In this document: positions 36,153 through 47,721 of the stretch, in pieces
Layout of the letters: each line of letters begins with the position of its first letter
Numbering within the stretch: position 1 is the first letter of the stretch
Source: Cerioporus squamosus
Taxonomy: Eukaryota; Basidiomycota; Agaricomycetes; Polyporales; Polyporaceae
Direction: 5' to 3'
DNA: 64,000 nucleotides
NCBI GenBank assembly: GCA_022592435.1
Contig: JABYQS010000135.1
Location: 40,317-104,316, forward strand
Made by a program: the position numbers and the translations under genes
The notes under the pieces: generated by a model
Told to the model about the DNA's origin: nothing
Seen by the model: only the letters and a program-made list of their open reading frames with translations
The model's database searches: none

Positions 36153-37226
36153 TATCGTTTGGATAGGGACTGATGTTGTATTTGAACCACTCAGCTTTTT
36201 CAACGCTCTCCAGAGATGCTTGTCGATAACCAATCTGCACCGCCTGAACATCGATGCGAATACTCAAAGTGAAAACCGACGTTATGACGCCCATATTCGT
36301 AAGTTCCCTGTGTGCGACGTTGGATGTCCTGCGAAGAGGTTGATCTAATTCAATCGGGATCTCTTCAGCGTACTAGTACTACCGTACTTAACTTATTCTT
36401 TCTTCGCCGCCCATCCGCATGGCATTCTGGAGATCTTTCTCATAAAGGGTGGCCAATTCCAGTACGGCGTGTCCTTTTTCCGAGCCACCATTGCCGCGGT
36501 ATCTCATTTTGGAGTTCGGACAATCCAGGGAGGTGCCTGGAGCCTCGACTTCGGCTGTCGGTGAGTGTAGATGTGATGATACCTGATGCTAACATCCGCT
36601 AACGTATACACCTGAGGAAACTTTGACATCTTGATCGGCAGGTTCCTCAATCATGAGCATAGCAAGTAGTTTTCATGCATGCTCATGTTCGATGATCCAC
36701 TGCCCACCATGTCACTCTCCCGGGAAATTGGGGAGCGCAAGCGCCCCGTGGATGTGTAACGCCCTCCTCGTGGAGCACGCCCGTGAGTATTATGTTAGAG
36801 TTCCGTTCCCGCATCCTTTCCTGATATGCAGGTTGCAGCTGCATAGCAACCGTCCGCCAGGATTGTGCCAGGCACCTCAATAAGGATGGTGTCCCCGATA
36901 ACTCATCCGCAGTAGCTAAAAGTGGCATCCACCTTCTTTGTGCACAGTGCACGCTCCTCGGATTGAGCTTTCCCGACGGCACCGATGTACCCCGGCCAAT
37001 CACATAAGTCCATGTCGGAAGTTGTTCATCGGCAACAGAACAACAGAGTATGCCCGATCCTGGTAAGTCCATCGCACCCTCAAACTTTCTTCTCTCTCGA
37101 GCGCGTGCTGCGTCCACATGTTGGGACATAGTTTGCGCGCGGGAAGCCAGCTTGCTGCATGCGGTCAACGCGGCTTCCTCAATTCCTCCGAGCGCAACTT
37201 ATTCCGCAGGTCAATATGTCGAGCAG
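36153..37226. other. intergenic with possible repeat remnant
   Basis: At 36417-36475 the plus strand encodes a peptide resembling one at 40-105, but no full gene could be drawn. The rest is the upstream region of the first PL14-like gene. Confidence 0.4.
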
Positions 37227-37233
37227 TATAAAG
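37227..37233 (+). promoter_or_regulatory. TATA box of PL14-like gene A
   Basis: TATAAAG lies about 95 bp upstream of the ATG at 37328, a normal spacing for a short fungal 5' UTR. Confidence 0.6.
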
Positions 37234-37327
37234 GGTGGCTGCTTTGGCGAAACATGAGCTCAACGGACGGCCATTGCTCGGACGACTCACCGCGTTATAC
37301 CCCCGCACTATACCCTGCGCCTCCGCC

Positions 37328-38488
37328 ATGTTTTCGACGTTTGCCGCTGCGCTCCTCACCTTCACCGGTGCTCTCGCCCTTCCCGCATGTGCCCTCACTG
37401 TCCCCGTCACCAACCTCACTGCTCGCGCCAGTGTGTCCAGCTCTCTCTTCCCGGTTAGCCCCCAGATCAGTTACTGGACGACCGACTCGGGTCTCGCCAA
37501 TCCGAGTCCTCTCTCCGACGCCACTTTCCGGCCGCACAATCAGATCACGGCTCTCTCGCACGACTATGTGACCGCGCCCGATGGCAAGAAGTCTATGCAG
37601 GCGCACTACCCCGAGGGGTCATACACATTCACCCACAGCCCGCAGGGCGGGTTCTCCTTCTACGCCCCTGGCCCGTCGTCAGTCGATCTGACCACGGCGA
37701 AGGAGGCCACGTTCAGTTACGACGTCTACTTCCCTTCCGGCTTTGATTTCGTCAAGGGAGGCAAGCTCCCAGGACTGTGTAAGTCTTTCCCACATACACC
37801 GCTCCGCGGAGGTACTGATGAGATTTGCTATCACAGACGGCGGAGACAGCGACGATGAGGCTCTGTCGTGCTCCGGTGGCAGACGCGACGACGGCTGCTT
37901 CTCGGTCCGCTTCATGTGGCGCACGAACGGCGCTGGCGAGCTGTACACGTACCTTCCGCCGGACTACGACGAGAACCAGGCCGTTTGCGACATCCCCCCG
38001 TTTTCCACGTGTAACGACGTTTACGGCGCCTCTGTGGGCCGCGGCGTGTTCACGTTCAAGACCGGCGGACGCACGACGATCGGCCAGCGCATTAAGCTGA
38101 ACGACGTCGGCGATGCGAACGGCGAGATCGAGCTGTTCGTCGCCGGCAAGAGCATGTTCTCTGTCGGCGGGCTGGTTCTGCGCGACAGTTCCTCGGGTCG
38201 AATCCGGGGCCTGCAGATGCAGACGTTCTTCGGAGGTGAGCACCTTGCCTTTGCGCTCTGTTTAAGTTCGGCTCCGAGGTCAGCTGGGGCGTGCCGTGCT
38301 TCGGTGCGCCGAGCGCCCTCTCGTTCCGCCTTCCGTCCTGCAGCTGTCTGCTGCGGGGAGGTCACGATATTCCGACATGCGCGCTGACCTGTCTTCCCTT
38401 TCTAGGCTCCGACTCCTCGTGGGCCTCTCCCAAAGATCAGGACGTCTACTTCTCAGATTTTTCGGTCGCAATCACGGAGAAGCTCTAA
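37328..38488 (+). CDS. secreted polysaccharide lyase family 14-like protein A
   Basis: A secreted protein of the fungal PL14-like (alginate/glucuronan lyase-related) family, which would cleave uronic-acid polymers by beta-elimination; the true substrate is not known. Exons 37328-37778, 37837-38235 and 38406-38488 join to 310 residues. A signal peptide is present (MFSTFAAALLTFTGALALPA). The domain has ITALSHDYVTAPDGKKSMQA, PQGGFSFYAPGPSSVDLTTA, KEATFSYDVYFPSGFDFVKG, then CSGGRRDDGCFSVRFMWR, GELYTYLPPDY, TTIGQRIKLNDVGDANGEIE and RIRGLQMQTFFGGSDSSWAS, and ends DVYFSDFSVAITEKL. It is the first of four same-strand paralogues with shared intron positions. Confidence 0.85.
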
Positions 38489-40188
38489 GCCACGATGCCT
38501 CGATGGCAATTTTCAAGGGTCCCTGGTGGAGCTACATACTCACGACGTGCTCGTTCCAAAAACTTTCTTGTTTGCCGGCCACGGGGTCGTCCCTCCTTTT
38601 GGTATGCTCTCGCAGTCGCTCTCTCATTTTATCGGGTCCCATTTTTTCGGGTTGAAGGCTTCTTTTATTTTTGTGACGGTTCTGTGTTATCCCGGTTCTC
38701 GGTCTGGTACTTATGTTCTCCTCACGCTGCTCTGTAGCTTATCTGTAGCTGTATCTCTCATCTCCAACCAAGCAATGACCATGTGTGTTCCTCGTGCTCT
38801 CCTATCGCGGCCCGTGGGTAACCGCGGAGCAACCGTCCGCAGCTCGTTGGTCTAGAACACGGAGATTCACGCAACAAGCTTGCGCGAGCCTATCGTGATT
38901 TTTACACTCCCGCACGGGGCACAGGATGGGAAAGCTTGAGGCATTTCCCTACTTACATTGCTTGGGAAGACTTGCGCCGAGAGCAGGCTGTGGTTACCGG
39001 AGTTGTTAGCCGAGTCCCGGTGATTGGCTTCTCAGTTGTTCGCCGGTGAAACTTATGGGAGCGCCCGTGCTGATGAAGCTTCACCCCGTTCCACCGCAAC
39101 GCCCTTCCGCGCCTCACCATTTGAGACCCGACTCTCATCAGCTGAACGTCGTGGCCAGTGCGGACTGGTTGCGCCCGAATCCCAAGCGAGGATGCCAAGC
39201 ACGACGCTCGCCTGAAGTTCAACTGCGACGGTGAGGAGTCGCCAACTGGATCATACTTGTGCAGGATCACCAGTGTCGACATGCGACGTGAGACGGTATC
39301 GCGGTGACACCCGCCGTGGTTGCTGATTACAATCACTTTCTCCTAGAGGAATGGCCTGAGACCAGCTGACATACTGGCAACTGCTCAGTCAAATTGGTAT
39401 GCCATCATCCATGGAGGTAGCATTATGCTGTGTTTTTGGCAACGTCGCGACGATTGAGTACGAAGGGAGCAGGGTCTTGGACGGTGTGTGTGTTCTTGCA
39501 TCATGAACTGACACGCTGGACCTGGACGTATGCTCTGTTGACCCTCCGTACAGTGACAATCTGTCTTCACCTTCGATAGGGTCCCTGCAGTTGCTAGCTA
39601 TCGACTATCGACCACGTCCCCCTTGGACTTGGCGTTCTCGAAATGAGGAGGGAATGCAGAACACAGTCACCGGAAGAACGCCGCATGGCATGCGGAACAC
39701 CTCCGCGCGAGCTTCGAACGTGTATTGGACGGGCGTCTCATGACGTGGGGGAGATGTTGGCTCTTGCGGTACGTGATCCGAGCTGCTATACTGTTCGAGG
39801 CTTGCTGACTGCTTGCTGGACGCATTCTCTCAGCGAGTGATACGAATTGCACTGTCGATAATTCCTGAGGCGAGTTCGGAAAATGGACGCGCACCTGGAT
39901 GGGTTTGCAGCTGTTCGCAGACGTCAGTTGGTGGCCTTTGCACAAGCTCCTTGAAGATGTTTTGCCACAGGCGAGCTGTCATTGCCAGCTGCCTTTCTCC
40001 CAGGAGGACAATTGGCCTCGCGAAGTCCGAAGCAAAACGCGCCTTGTTTTCCTGCTTAGACGCTGAAAATGGCTATTGTGTTGACTCCGGTGATGTCTGG
40101 GATCAAGCGCGCCCTTGTTCTATCGCGTTTCGTGGCGCTCTCCTCCTTGTACCGGCGCGGTGTCTACTTTGCTGTGCTCTCACGACGG
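38489..40188. other. intergenic between PL14-like genes A and B
   Basis: This 1.7-kb spacer holds the 3' UTR of gene A and the upstream region of gene B. No fragment of a further PL14-like copy and no transposon protein was found. Confidence 0.45.
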
Positions 40189-40195
40189 TATAAAG
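40189..40195 (+). promoter_or_regulatory. TATA box of PL14-like gene B
   Basis: TATAAAG lies about 136 bp upstream of the ATG at 40331. Confidence 0.55.
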
Positions 40196-40330
40196 CTGCT
40201 TTCGCGACCATGATGTTTTCCTCGCTCGACGCCGCTGGTCCCCGTTCTCCTCGTCTGCTCTCGCACCAAGCCTCTGCAGCTGCGCTGCATCCATCGCTCT
40301 CCCAAGCCAACTAAACGACACTCTTTCGCC

Positions 40331-41390
40331 ATGTTCAAGACGCTCGCTCCCATCATCGCTTTCGGACTTGCTTCCGTCTCTGCCCTTCCATTCCCCGGTA
40401 ACACCACACACATCCGCCGTGCTACATCCACCCTCTTCCCTGTCTCGGACAGCACCTCATGGTCTGTTTCCGACAAGGTCTCCGGTGCTCTCACTTTCAG
40501 TGATGACACTCTGCGCCCGTTCAAGGCGATCAGTGCGCTCAGCCACGACTATGTTACCGCGCCAGATGGAGTGCTCTCCATGCAGGCGAAATATCCGAAG
40601 GGGTCCTTCAAGCCTTCAGCAAAACCCCAAGGCGGCGTCTCCTTCTACGCTCCTGGACCCGAGTCGGTCGACCTTACCACAGCCAAGGAGGCGACGCTCT
40701 CCTACTCAGTTCTCTTCGAGGACGGTTTCGAGTTCGTCAAGGGAGGGAAGCTCCCCGGTCTTTGTAAGTCCTACACAACCTGGCAATCATCTGTCCATAT
40801 GCTCATCTGTATGTTTGCAGACGGAGGAAACAGCGACGATGAGGCCATCTCATGCTCGGGCGGCCGTCGCGATGATGGCTGTTTCTCCGCGCGCTTCATG
40901 TGGCGCCGCGAGGGCGCCGGCGAGCTCTACACCTACCTGCCGCCCGATTCGCCTGAGAACAAAGCGGTATGCTCGATCCCGCCCGAGTCGGACTGCAACG
41001 ACGTGTTCGGCGCGTCCGTCGGGCGCGGCTCGTTCACCTTCACCCCGGGCAAGCGCACGACCATCGGCCAGCGCGTCAAGCTGAACGACGTCGGCAAGGC
41101 GAACGGCGAGCTCGAGCTGTTCGTCGATGGCAAGAGCATGTTCACCGTACCGGGCCTGGTGCTCCGGTCGGCGGACTCTGGGCGCATCCGCGGCATTCAG
41201 ATGCAGAGTTTCTTCGGAGGTGAGTCTCTGCCTCCATCATTTGCGACGCGCGAGTTCTTCGCGCCCTCTGCGGTTGGGAGCATGCTGACTGACTGATTGG
41301 TGCGCAGGCTCCGACAGTTCCTGGGCGACGCCCAAGGACCAGAACGTCTTCTTCGGCGACTTCTCGGTGGCCATCACCCAGAAGTTGTGA
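40331..41390 (+). CDS. secreted polysaccharide lyase family 14-like protein B
   Basis: Closest in layout to protein A. Exons 40331-40763, 40821-41219 and 41308-41390 join to 304 residues; exons 2 and 3 are exactly 399 and 83 nt, as in genes A and D. The signal peptide is MFKTLAPIIAFGLASVSALP. Family blocks are ISALSHDYVTAPDGVLSMQA, PQGGVSFYAPGPESVDLTTA, CSGGRRDDGCFSARFMWR, CNDVFGASVGRGSFTF, TTIGQRVKLNDVGKANGELE and RIRGIQMQSFFGGSDSSWAT. Two cysteine pairs are plausible in the exported protein (CSIPPESDC and CSGG...GCF). Intact. Confidence 0.86.
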
Positions 41391-42458
41391 GAACGCTCAG
41401 CCCCCGCGACGAGGACTCAAGACCACGACCGTGCGACGCGACCTATTTACGATTCACTTATGATGCTGCATTCATGATGATGCACGCTCCCCGCAACACT
41501 TGCGACCACTCTCTTTCCTGGCTCTCGTCCACGACGATGGAGCCCCCCACCGTTGTACATACTGCTGTACGATCACTGGCCTATGCACTGCGATGCTTTC
41601 GAGTTATCATTTCTCCGGTTCGTCTACGCCGCCCGTGATGGAATTGGCCGCACATGGCTGTGTCGACTCTTCATGCGTCGTCGTTGCATGCATAGCTAGG
41701 TAACTCGACTGTTGTCTCCTTCGGGGCGATCATCAGTCCATTTTGTCTTTTCTGCACCTCGAATCCCTCACAAGTTGCAGGTGTGTCGGATGGATATGTC
41801 CCGGCTGATGGGCGGTCTTGTGTGACATGTGCAGCTCATTTGCAGGATCATCACGGCGATGCAGCTTCGACCTGGACTGGATCCACTCGCAATTTGGTGA
41901 CAGGCAGAAGGACGTCGCTGATGTTGAACGGAGGTGGTTCCGAGCGGACGGGCTCGTCTTATGATCCCGACTGTCGTGGTGAGTGAATTCTACCATGGTG
42001 ACATGTACGAGTACATGCTTACAACAGGTACACTCCTGCTGAGGCTCGCCTTCATGTGTCGCGAGGGATCCCAGAGCTACTCTGAATGCACGTTCATGGG
42101 CCACCTCGACGACTTCGTGGTCGCAGATTAGCACCACCACAAGCTGCCTACGCTCAAAGTTACGTGCTGAGGCTGTACCGATGTTCGCAAACTCCAGCTC
42201 AGCACAAGCTCGACAGGTACGTATGCATAAGCTGCTACTATCGCGCCGAGCTCCGATACTGCGCCACCCCTTCAGCTCTCAGTGCAAGTCACCGTTTGTC
42301 GCGGATGCTGCCATTCTACTGAAGATGGACGCGGTCCTCTGGCTACTTAATCTCAGAGCAGTCGGCATGGCTGGACATAACACCTCCTAGATATCCCAGC
42401 TCTTCCGAGACCCCCGCCGAAGCCGTCCTTCCCCTCCCGCACGACCATCATCCCCGCT
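41391..42458. other. intergenic between PL14-like genes B and C
   Basis: 3' flank of B and 5' flank of C. No TATA box was placed for C, and no other gene was recognised. Confidence 0.4.
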
Positions 42459-43673
42459 ATGATGCATCTACCACATGTCATCACACTCTGCCTTGGCCTC
42501 CCGCTCCTGTCCGCCTCTGCGCGCGAAATCGCGAGAGACACCACCGCCACAGACACGCCCAGTGTCCAAGAGCTGTTTCCAAAGGGCAACCTCCCTCTGA
42601 AGTCCTGGTCAATGTCCACCCAGGTACCCGGGCACTTCTCCATGAGCCCCGAAGCATTCAACATCCCCAGCGGGCTCGGGCCGGCGGACCCCCTCACGAT
42701 CGTCAACGGGCCCGACGGCGCCCCGAGTCCTGCCATAGAAGCGACATACGGGGCAGGAAAGTACGGCGACGGGTCCGGCTCGGGCTTCTCGTTTTATGCG
42801 CTGGGCCCGGAGCAGGTGAACCTCACGACGGCGAAGGAGGTCACGTTCTCGTACAGCGTGTACTTTGAGAAAGGGTTCGACTTCGTGTTGGGCGGGACGC
42901 TTCCCGGGCTATGTGAGTACTACCTCACCCGTGTCGTCGGTGGCGCTGAGCGGGTCCGTCATACTCACCCCCCGCTAATACCTTCCAGACGGCGGAGACA
43001 CCTACGACCTCGCGCTCTCCTGCCCGGACACGGTCCACGACAAGATCGACACCTGCTTCTCGACCGCGCCCGTCTGGCTCATCGCCGAGGACAGCATGCT
43101 GCTCGCGCACCTGCCCTTCAGCGGCAAGGCCGCGAACGACCAGGCGCTCTGCCACCTCCCGCCCGCGTGCGTGTGCCCGCCCGAGGCGGACCCGCGCGCG
43201 TACGGGCTCGGGATGACCGCTTTCAAGTTCGCGGCGGGGCAGCGCACGACGCTCGGCCAGCGCGTGCGGCTGAACGACGCAGGCCAGGCGAACGGGCAGA
43301 TCGAGCTGTATGTGAACGGGACGAGCATGTTCTTGGCGGATAAGGTGGTCGTGAGGACGCATGACGAGGGACGGATCTGGGGGTTGCAGATGCGGACGTC
43401 CTTTGGTGCCATCATCTATCCAGGTGCGTGTTTGATCTCGGACGTCTCTGGCATCTGCGTATGCTCCAGCTTCCAGTTGGCGGGATGCATGCATGGTGTT
43501 CGAGGTGGAATCCTCTGACTTTGTCGCTGCGGTTCGAGGTGCGGTTCGATTGCAGGAGGAGCTGATGCGCCTTTTTTCGGACAGCGCAATATCTAGACAA
43601 GAAGTCGGCGAGTCCGAAGGAGCAGCATGCGTACTTTGGCGACTTTTCGGTTGCGATTACGCAGGATTTGTAG
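42459..43673 (+). CDS. divergent secreted PL14-like protein C
   Basis: The most divergent member of the array. Exons 42459-42912, 42989-43423 and 43597-43673 join in phase to 321 residues if the third exon starts at the TAG-ending acceptor just before 43597; a nearer CAG acceptor at 43555 would break the frame. A signal peptide is present (MMHLPHVITLCLGLPLLSAS). Retained blocks are GSGFSFYALGPEQVNLTTA, KEVTFSYSVYFEKGFDFVLG, TTLGQRVRLNDAGQANGQIE and YFGDFSVAITQDL. The segment that reads CSGGRRDD-CFS-RFM-R in A, B and D is replaced by unrelated sequence around CPDTVHDKIDTCFSTAPVW, so substrate or activity has probably changed. Codon use is even more GC-rich than in its neighbours. Confidence 0.78.
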
Positions 43674-45486
43674 CAGTGAGTGGGTGCCGCCTCCTAAACT
43701 ACTTACTATATCGACGCTTACCAACCCGCAACCAAGGCACCAAGACTCGGAAACTTGTTCCCAGATGGGAGACTGCTGCATTCCGGTTCCATATTTACAT
43801 TGGCAGTACCTCCGAGCACGAACAAGCGCTGGAGCGCGAAGTTGCTTCCGAACTGTACTTACCCCGTGGCCTCATCATTTCCATACGGCATCTGTGTGCT
43901 GGGGAGAATCCTGAAGTTCTGGTGAAGACCAGTGTGGTAACGATTAGTACATTGCCCTGGAGAGTAAGTATTGCGCCACAGCACTGAACGGGCGACCTTG
44001 TGCGCACTAGTCACCATTCTACGATCTTCTCCGGTCTTATGTTCACCGGCGCAGTGATACTGACCATCTGACGGTTATGATGATGGCTGTAAACCCGATG
44101 AATGGTGTGCGATGTACGCTGAGCTAGCAGCGAACCCGTACGGGGGCGCATAAGCGCCCCGTGCTCAACATTTCGAATGCTGTGAACTCGGAACTTGTTT
44201 GGGTCACGGTCCATCGAACATCTGCTAGATCAAGTCGATCTAGACCGCAGCGTGAGTACTTGAGACTTGAGTCCGCATTTCAAGGGTGCGTACTGTACTT
44301 CGTCTTTTTTTTCCCGAGGAAGCGTCACGCTGCGTCGGAGTTCGTTCAAGTAGGTTCAAGTGTGCTGGGATGTACTTATATGCGACAAGATACTCCGAAG
44401 AGTCAAGACACCAGTCGGCGACTCTCAGGTACCGCGTGTCGGGATCCGGGGCACCTGAGTAGAGCGGTTCTCGCGAGTGGGAGGAGGACATACTCCAAAG
44501 AGTCAAGACACCCACAATTTTTCAGACTTTCTTCCTGCCCTATTCCGTGGCACTGAAAAAGTCCACGCTAGGTCTTCTCTTCTCGGATCTGCGCTACTTA
44601 TCTGCTGTCAGTGTCAGTTCGAGTACAGTAAGTACACGAGTAGGCGTACTCACGTTCCTTGACGTCTGACCGCGGCGATCCTGCCCTGAGCACGACGTCC
44701 GACGGGATCAGTACATGTGCACTGACTCCATCTCGGTTCCACATTCTTATCTTGTCGCTGTCAGTGTGAGAGGAGCATTGCCGCGCCTTCCGGTGCAGGG
44801 TCGTCGGCGTGAGGCCGCCAGGGAGAGCGTGAGCCTCATATACATGCGCGCATCACCATGTCACTCGGAGGAGACTGTGCTACGCGTCCGGCATTACAAC
44901 ATACAAGGCGCAATTTCCGCAATGAAACGCTGAGCCTCGCTGAACTCTTCACAGAGGATGTTACACACGGACTTGAACCGTGCACACTAGTGAGTGGAGC
45001 TACCCTCGCGGTGCGATCCAGACCGGGGCGCAGGAGAAACAACCGGGAGAAATGGGGTCGCTCCGGGGTTGTGAATGCATCCATGTGCAGCAACAGAGCG
45101 ATCAGCCAACAGTGCCTTCTCGGCATGTTGAGGCCGCGACAGCGACAGGCTCGGCGTGCGTTTTGTGCACGAGCAGCGGGTGTTTGTCTGCGTGCTCGGG
45201 CATACTACTATTTTTTGTGCAGAGGTTGCCACTCGACGGGGGACAATGAACGGCCGGGGAGGACAATCGGCGGGGCAGTTGTCGGGGAGAGAGGGCGGGG
45301 AGGCGCGCGCGTCGGCAAGCGCCGTGATGGTAGATATTCGCTTAGCGCAGGCGGGACGTTCTTTCTTTTCATCCCCCTCCATCTCCCTTTTATCTCGTCC
45401 GTCCTTCCTCCTTCCCCTTCTCCGTCTCGGTTGTGTGCCTAACGCACCAGTCACTCTTTACACCCCCACGGTCCCTTCGACTCGGT
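43674..45486. other. intergenic between PL14-like genes C and D
   Basis: This 1.8-kb spacer contains a 23-bp direct repeat (44391 and 44490) and, on the minus strand near 44960-44990, an isolated tRNA B-box-like GGTTCAAGTCC with a short stem but no full cloverleaf. No coding gene was recognised. Confidence 0.45.
44391..44512. repeat. pair of 23-bp direct repeats
   Basis: The words at 44391-44413 and 44490-44512 are identical except for one base (ATACTCCRAAGAGTCAAGAC plus ACC). They lie 99 bp apart in the spacer before gene D. They could be regulatory elements or a footprint of slippage. Confidence 0.7.
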
Positions 45487-45492
45487 TATAAG
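45487..45492 (+). promoter_or_regulatory. TATA-like box of PL14-like gene D
   Basis: TATAAG lies only about 40 bp upstream of the ATG at 45528, which has a strong start context (GCCGCCACCATG). The 5' UTR would be very short. A pyrimidine-rich stretch precedes it (45360-45430). Confidence 0.5.
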
Positions 45493-45527
45493 CCCCCACT
45501 CTTTTGCTCGTGATCCAGGCCGCCACC

Positions 45528-46911
45528 ATGCACGCATACAGGACTCTCCTCGCCATGCTGGCCTTCACCCTCGCCTCCGCCTCTGCTGCCCCCCTCAACC
45601 GTCACAACAGGAGGTCATGCAGACCGCACTCTTCGGCCTCTGCCATCTCGGACATTGCGACCAGCACCGTCGCCTCTGTCTCCAGCTCGGCCAGCACGGC
45701 GGTTGCGACGACCTCTGCTGCCCATTCCACTGTCACCAGCAGCTCAAAGGCCCCTGAGTCCTCCCAGCATGCGTCTTCCTCCCACGAGCCCAGTTCCACC
45801 CACAAAGCCTCTAGCACGAGCTCGAGTGCCCCGGAGTCCACCAGCAGCTCCTCGGGCTCGACCACAAGCGCGTTGAAGAAGCTCTTCCCTATCTCGTCCT
45901 CCAAGATCTGGACCACTTCCGACGCGTCCGACGATGCCCTTCCGCTCAACGACAACACCCTCGGCGTCACGAAGCTCCTCACCTCGCTCTCGCACAACTA
46001 CGTGAAGGCACCCGACGGCAAGTTCTCCGTCCAGGCCCACTACCCCAAGGGTTCGTACACGTACACCCACAAGCCCCAGGGTGGCTTCTCGTTCTACGCC
46101 AAGGGCCCGGACAACTTCAACCTCGAGAACGCGAAGGAGGCCACGCTCTCGTACTCGGTCTACTTCGAGGAGGACTTCGACTTCAACTTGGGCGGCAAGC
46201 TTCCTGGTTTCTGTGAGTCGCCGTTTTAGTTTGATTGGTTACAGGCGCCCTACAACGCGCGACGGGGACCCCGATTGGGAAGCCGTCGATCGTAGTCGTC
46301 GATCGCAGTGCGCCCCTATTACTTATTGCTCCCGATCATACACATTGTACACGGACGCTGATACCTCTCGCAGACGGCGGTAACGACGACACTGTCGCCA
46401 CCTCGTGCTCTGGTGGCCGCCGCGACGACCGCTGCTTCTCCACCCGCTTCATGTTCCGCCAGAACGGCAAGGGCGAGCTCTACACCTACCTCCCTCCCGA
46501 CTTCTCCGCGAACAAGGCCGTCTGCAACGTCGCGCCCGAGTCTGACTGCAACGATGTCTACGGCGCCTCCGTCGGCCGCGGCTCGTTCTACTTCAAGGCT
46601 GGCACGCGCACCACCATCGGCCAGCGCGTGAAGCTCAACGATGTCGGCAAGGAAAACGGCGAGCTCGAGCTCTTCGTCGAGGGCAAGAGCATCTTCACGG
46701 TCAAGGGTCTTGTCTACCGCAACAGCGACTCGGGCAAGATCCGCGGTATCCAGATGCAGACGTTCTTCGGAGGTGCGTTTTCCTTGTGCCATCTCGATGC
46801 GCCAGTCCGGCTGACACTCTTTCCGCAGGTTCCGACCCTAAGTACGCTTCTCCCAAGGACCAGAACACCTACTTCTCCGACTTCTCGGTCGCCGTCACGG
46901 AGTCCTTCTGA
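45528..46911 (+). CDS. secreted PL14-like protein D with Ser/Thr-rich linker
   Basis: Exons 45528-46212, 46374-46772 and 46829-46911 join to 388 residues. After the signal peptide (MHAYRTLLAMLAFTLASASA) comes a Ser/Thr/Ala-rich stretch of about 90 residues, probably O-glycosylated, that the other three paralogues lack. The PL14-like domain follows: LTSLSHNYVKAPDGKFSVQA, KPQGGFSFYAKGPDNFNLEN, CSGGRRDDRCFSTRFMFR, CNDVYGASVGRGSFYFKAG, TTIGQRVKLNDVGKENGELE, KIRGIQMQTFFGGSDPKYAS and YFSDFSVAVTESF. Exons 2 and 3 are again 399 and 83 nt. A linker without a visible binding module suggests wall or matrix spacing. Intact. Confidence 0.85.
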
Positions 46912-47650
46912 GCTGCGAGCTCCTCCGTCCCGCACCGACACGACGCGTCTCATCTGCTGTTCATCGCTATCGCACCGTACGACCTCTCACGCACGCGCAT
47001 CCATCCCTAGCCCCCCTTTCATGCACACACACAACCGCATCGCACAACCACCTGCATCTCTCCCATTGCACATCTAGTCTCGGTTTCCGCTACCCTTATT
47101 CTCTTTGCTCTTCCCCTCCCTTTCCTTCTCCTGCTACGCTCGACGCATACACACACACACATAAGTTACGTTTCAACCTGTTATCGCGCCCGTGCTCGAC
47201 GCACCCATCCTCGTCCAAGGCTTTCTTTTCCGTACTACGATTCTCTCTTAACGACCATCCGCGGCGGGACGGGCCGTGGGCATCGGCGCGCGAGGCTTTC
47301 GCGTCGGCAGGGAGGATTGGGACTGGGCGCTGCATATCGCATATGTATTTGATAGGCAGATAGATATCTGTATCGCCAGGGGCTTTTATGTCCGTTGCTC
47401 TATACGCATCGTCTTGAGGTGTGATCCGTTCCCCTCGTCGGAGTGCGGCGAGGGTCGTCGCTCACTTCAGCGCGCAAGCTTTTGGCTTGGACTACTCAAT
47501 ATTGGGGAAAAAGGGTTTGTGTGTTGGCTGTGCTTACCTCGACCGTGTGTGTTAGATCATAGACCATGCGAGGTCATTCCAGGGGGTGAGGTGCGTGCCG
47601 GGTGAAGTAAGGATACTTCTATAGCAAAACATTTCCTGTCGGAACCCTAT
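46912..47650. other. 3' flank of PL14-like gene D
   Basis: Contains a CA dinucleotide run near 47148-47161 (CACACACACACA) and pyrimidine-rich stretches. No gene recognised. Confidence 0.45.
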
Positions 47651-47721
47651 TGCATCCGCCGGGAGTCGAACCCGGAGCTAGGCCATGGGAAGACCCAATG
47701 TTACCGCTACACCACGAATGC
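47651..47721 (-). tRNA. tRNA-Gly (anticodon CCC), copy 2
   Basis: The reverse complement of 47651-47721 is identical over all 71 nt to the tRNA-Gly(CCC) at 36082-36152, with the same cloverleaf and CCC anticodon and no intron. It faces the opposite way, so the two copies bracket the PL14-like array as an 11.5-kb-spaced inverted pair. A T4 run follows on the coding strand. Confidence 0.95.

Noticed and set aside
43553..43673. PL14-like gene C as a pseudogene
   Set aside because: Use of the TAG-ending acceptor before 43597 restores a full in-phase coding sequence of 966 nt.
44955..45035. Functional tRNA gene
   Set aside because: Only a T-arm-like stem is present; acceptor, D and anticodon stems do not form.
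45360..45430. Pyrimidine-rich stretch as a repeat element
   Set aside because: It fits an ordinary fungal core-promoter CT-rich block upstream of gene D.
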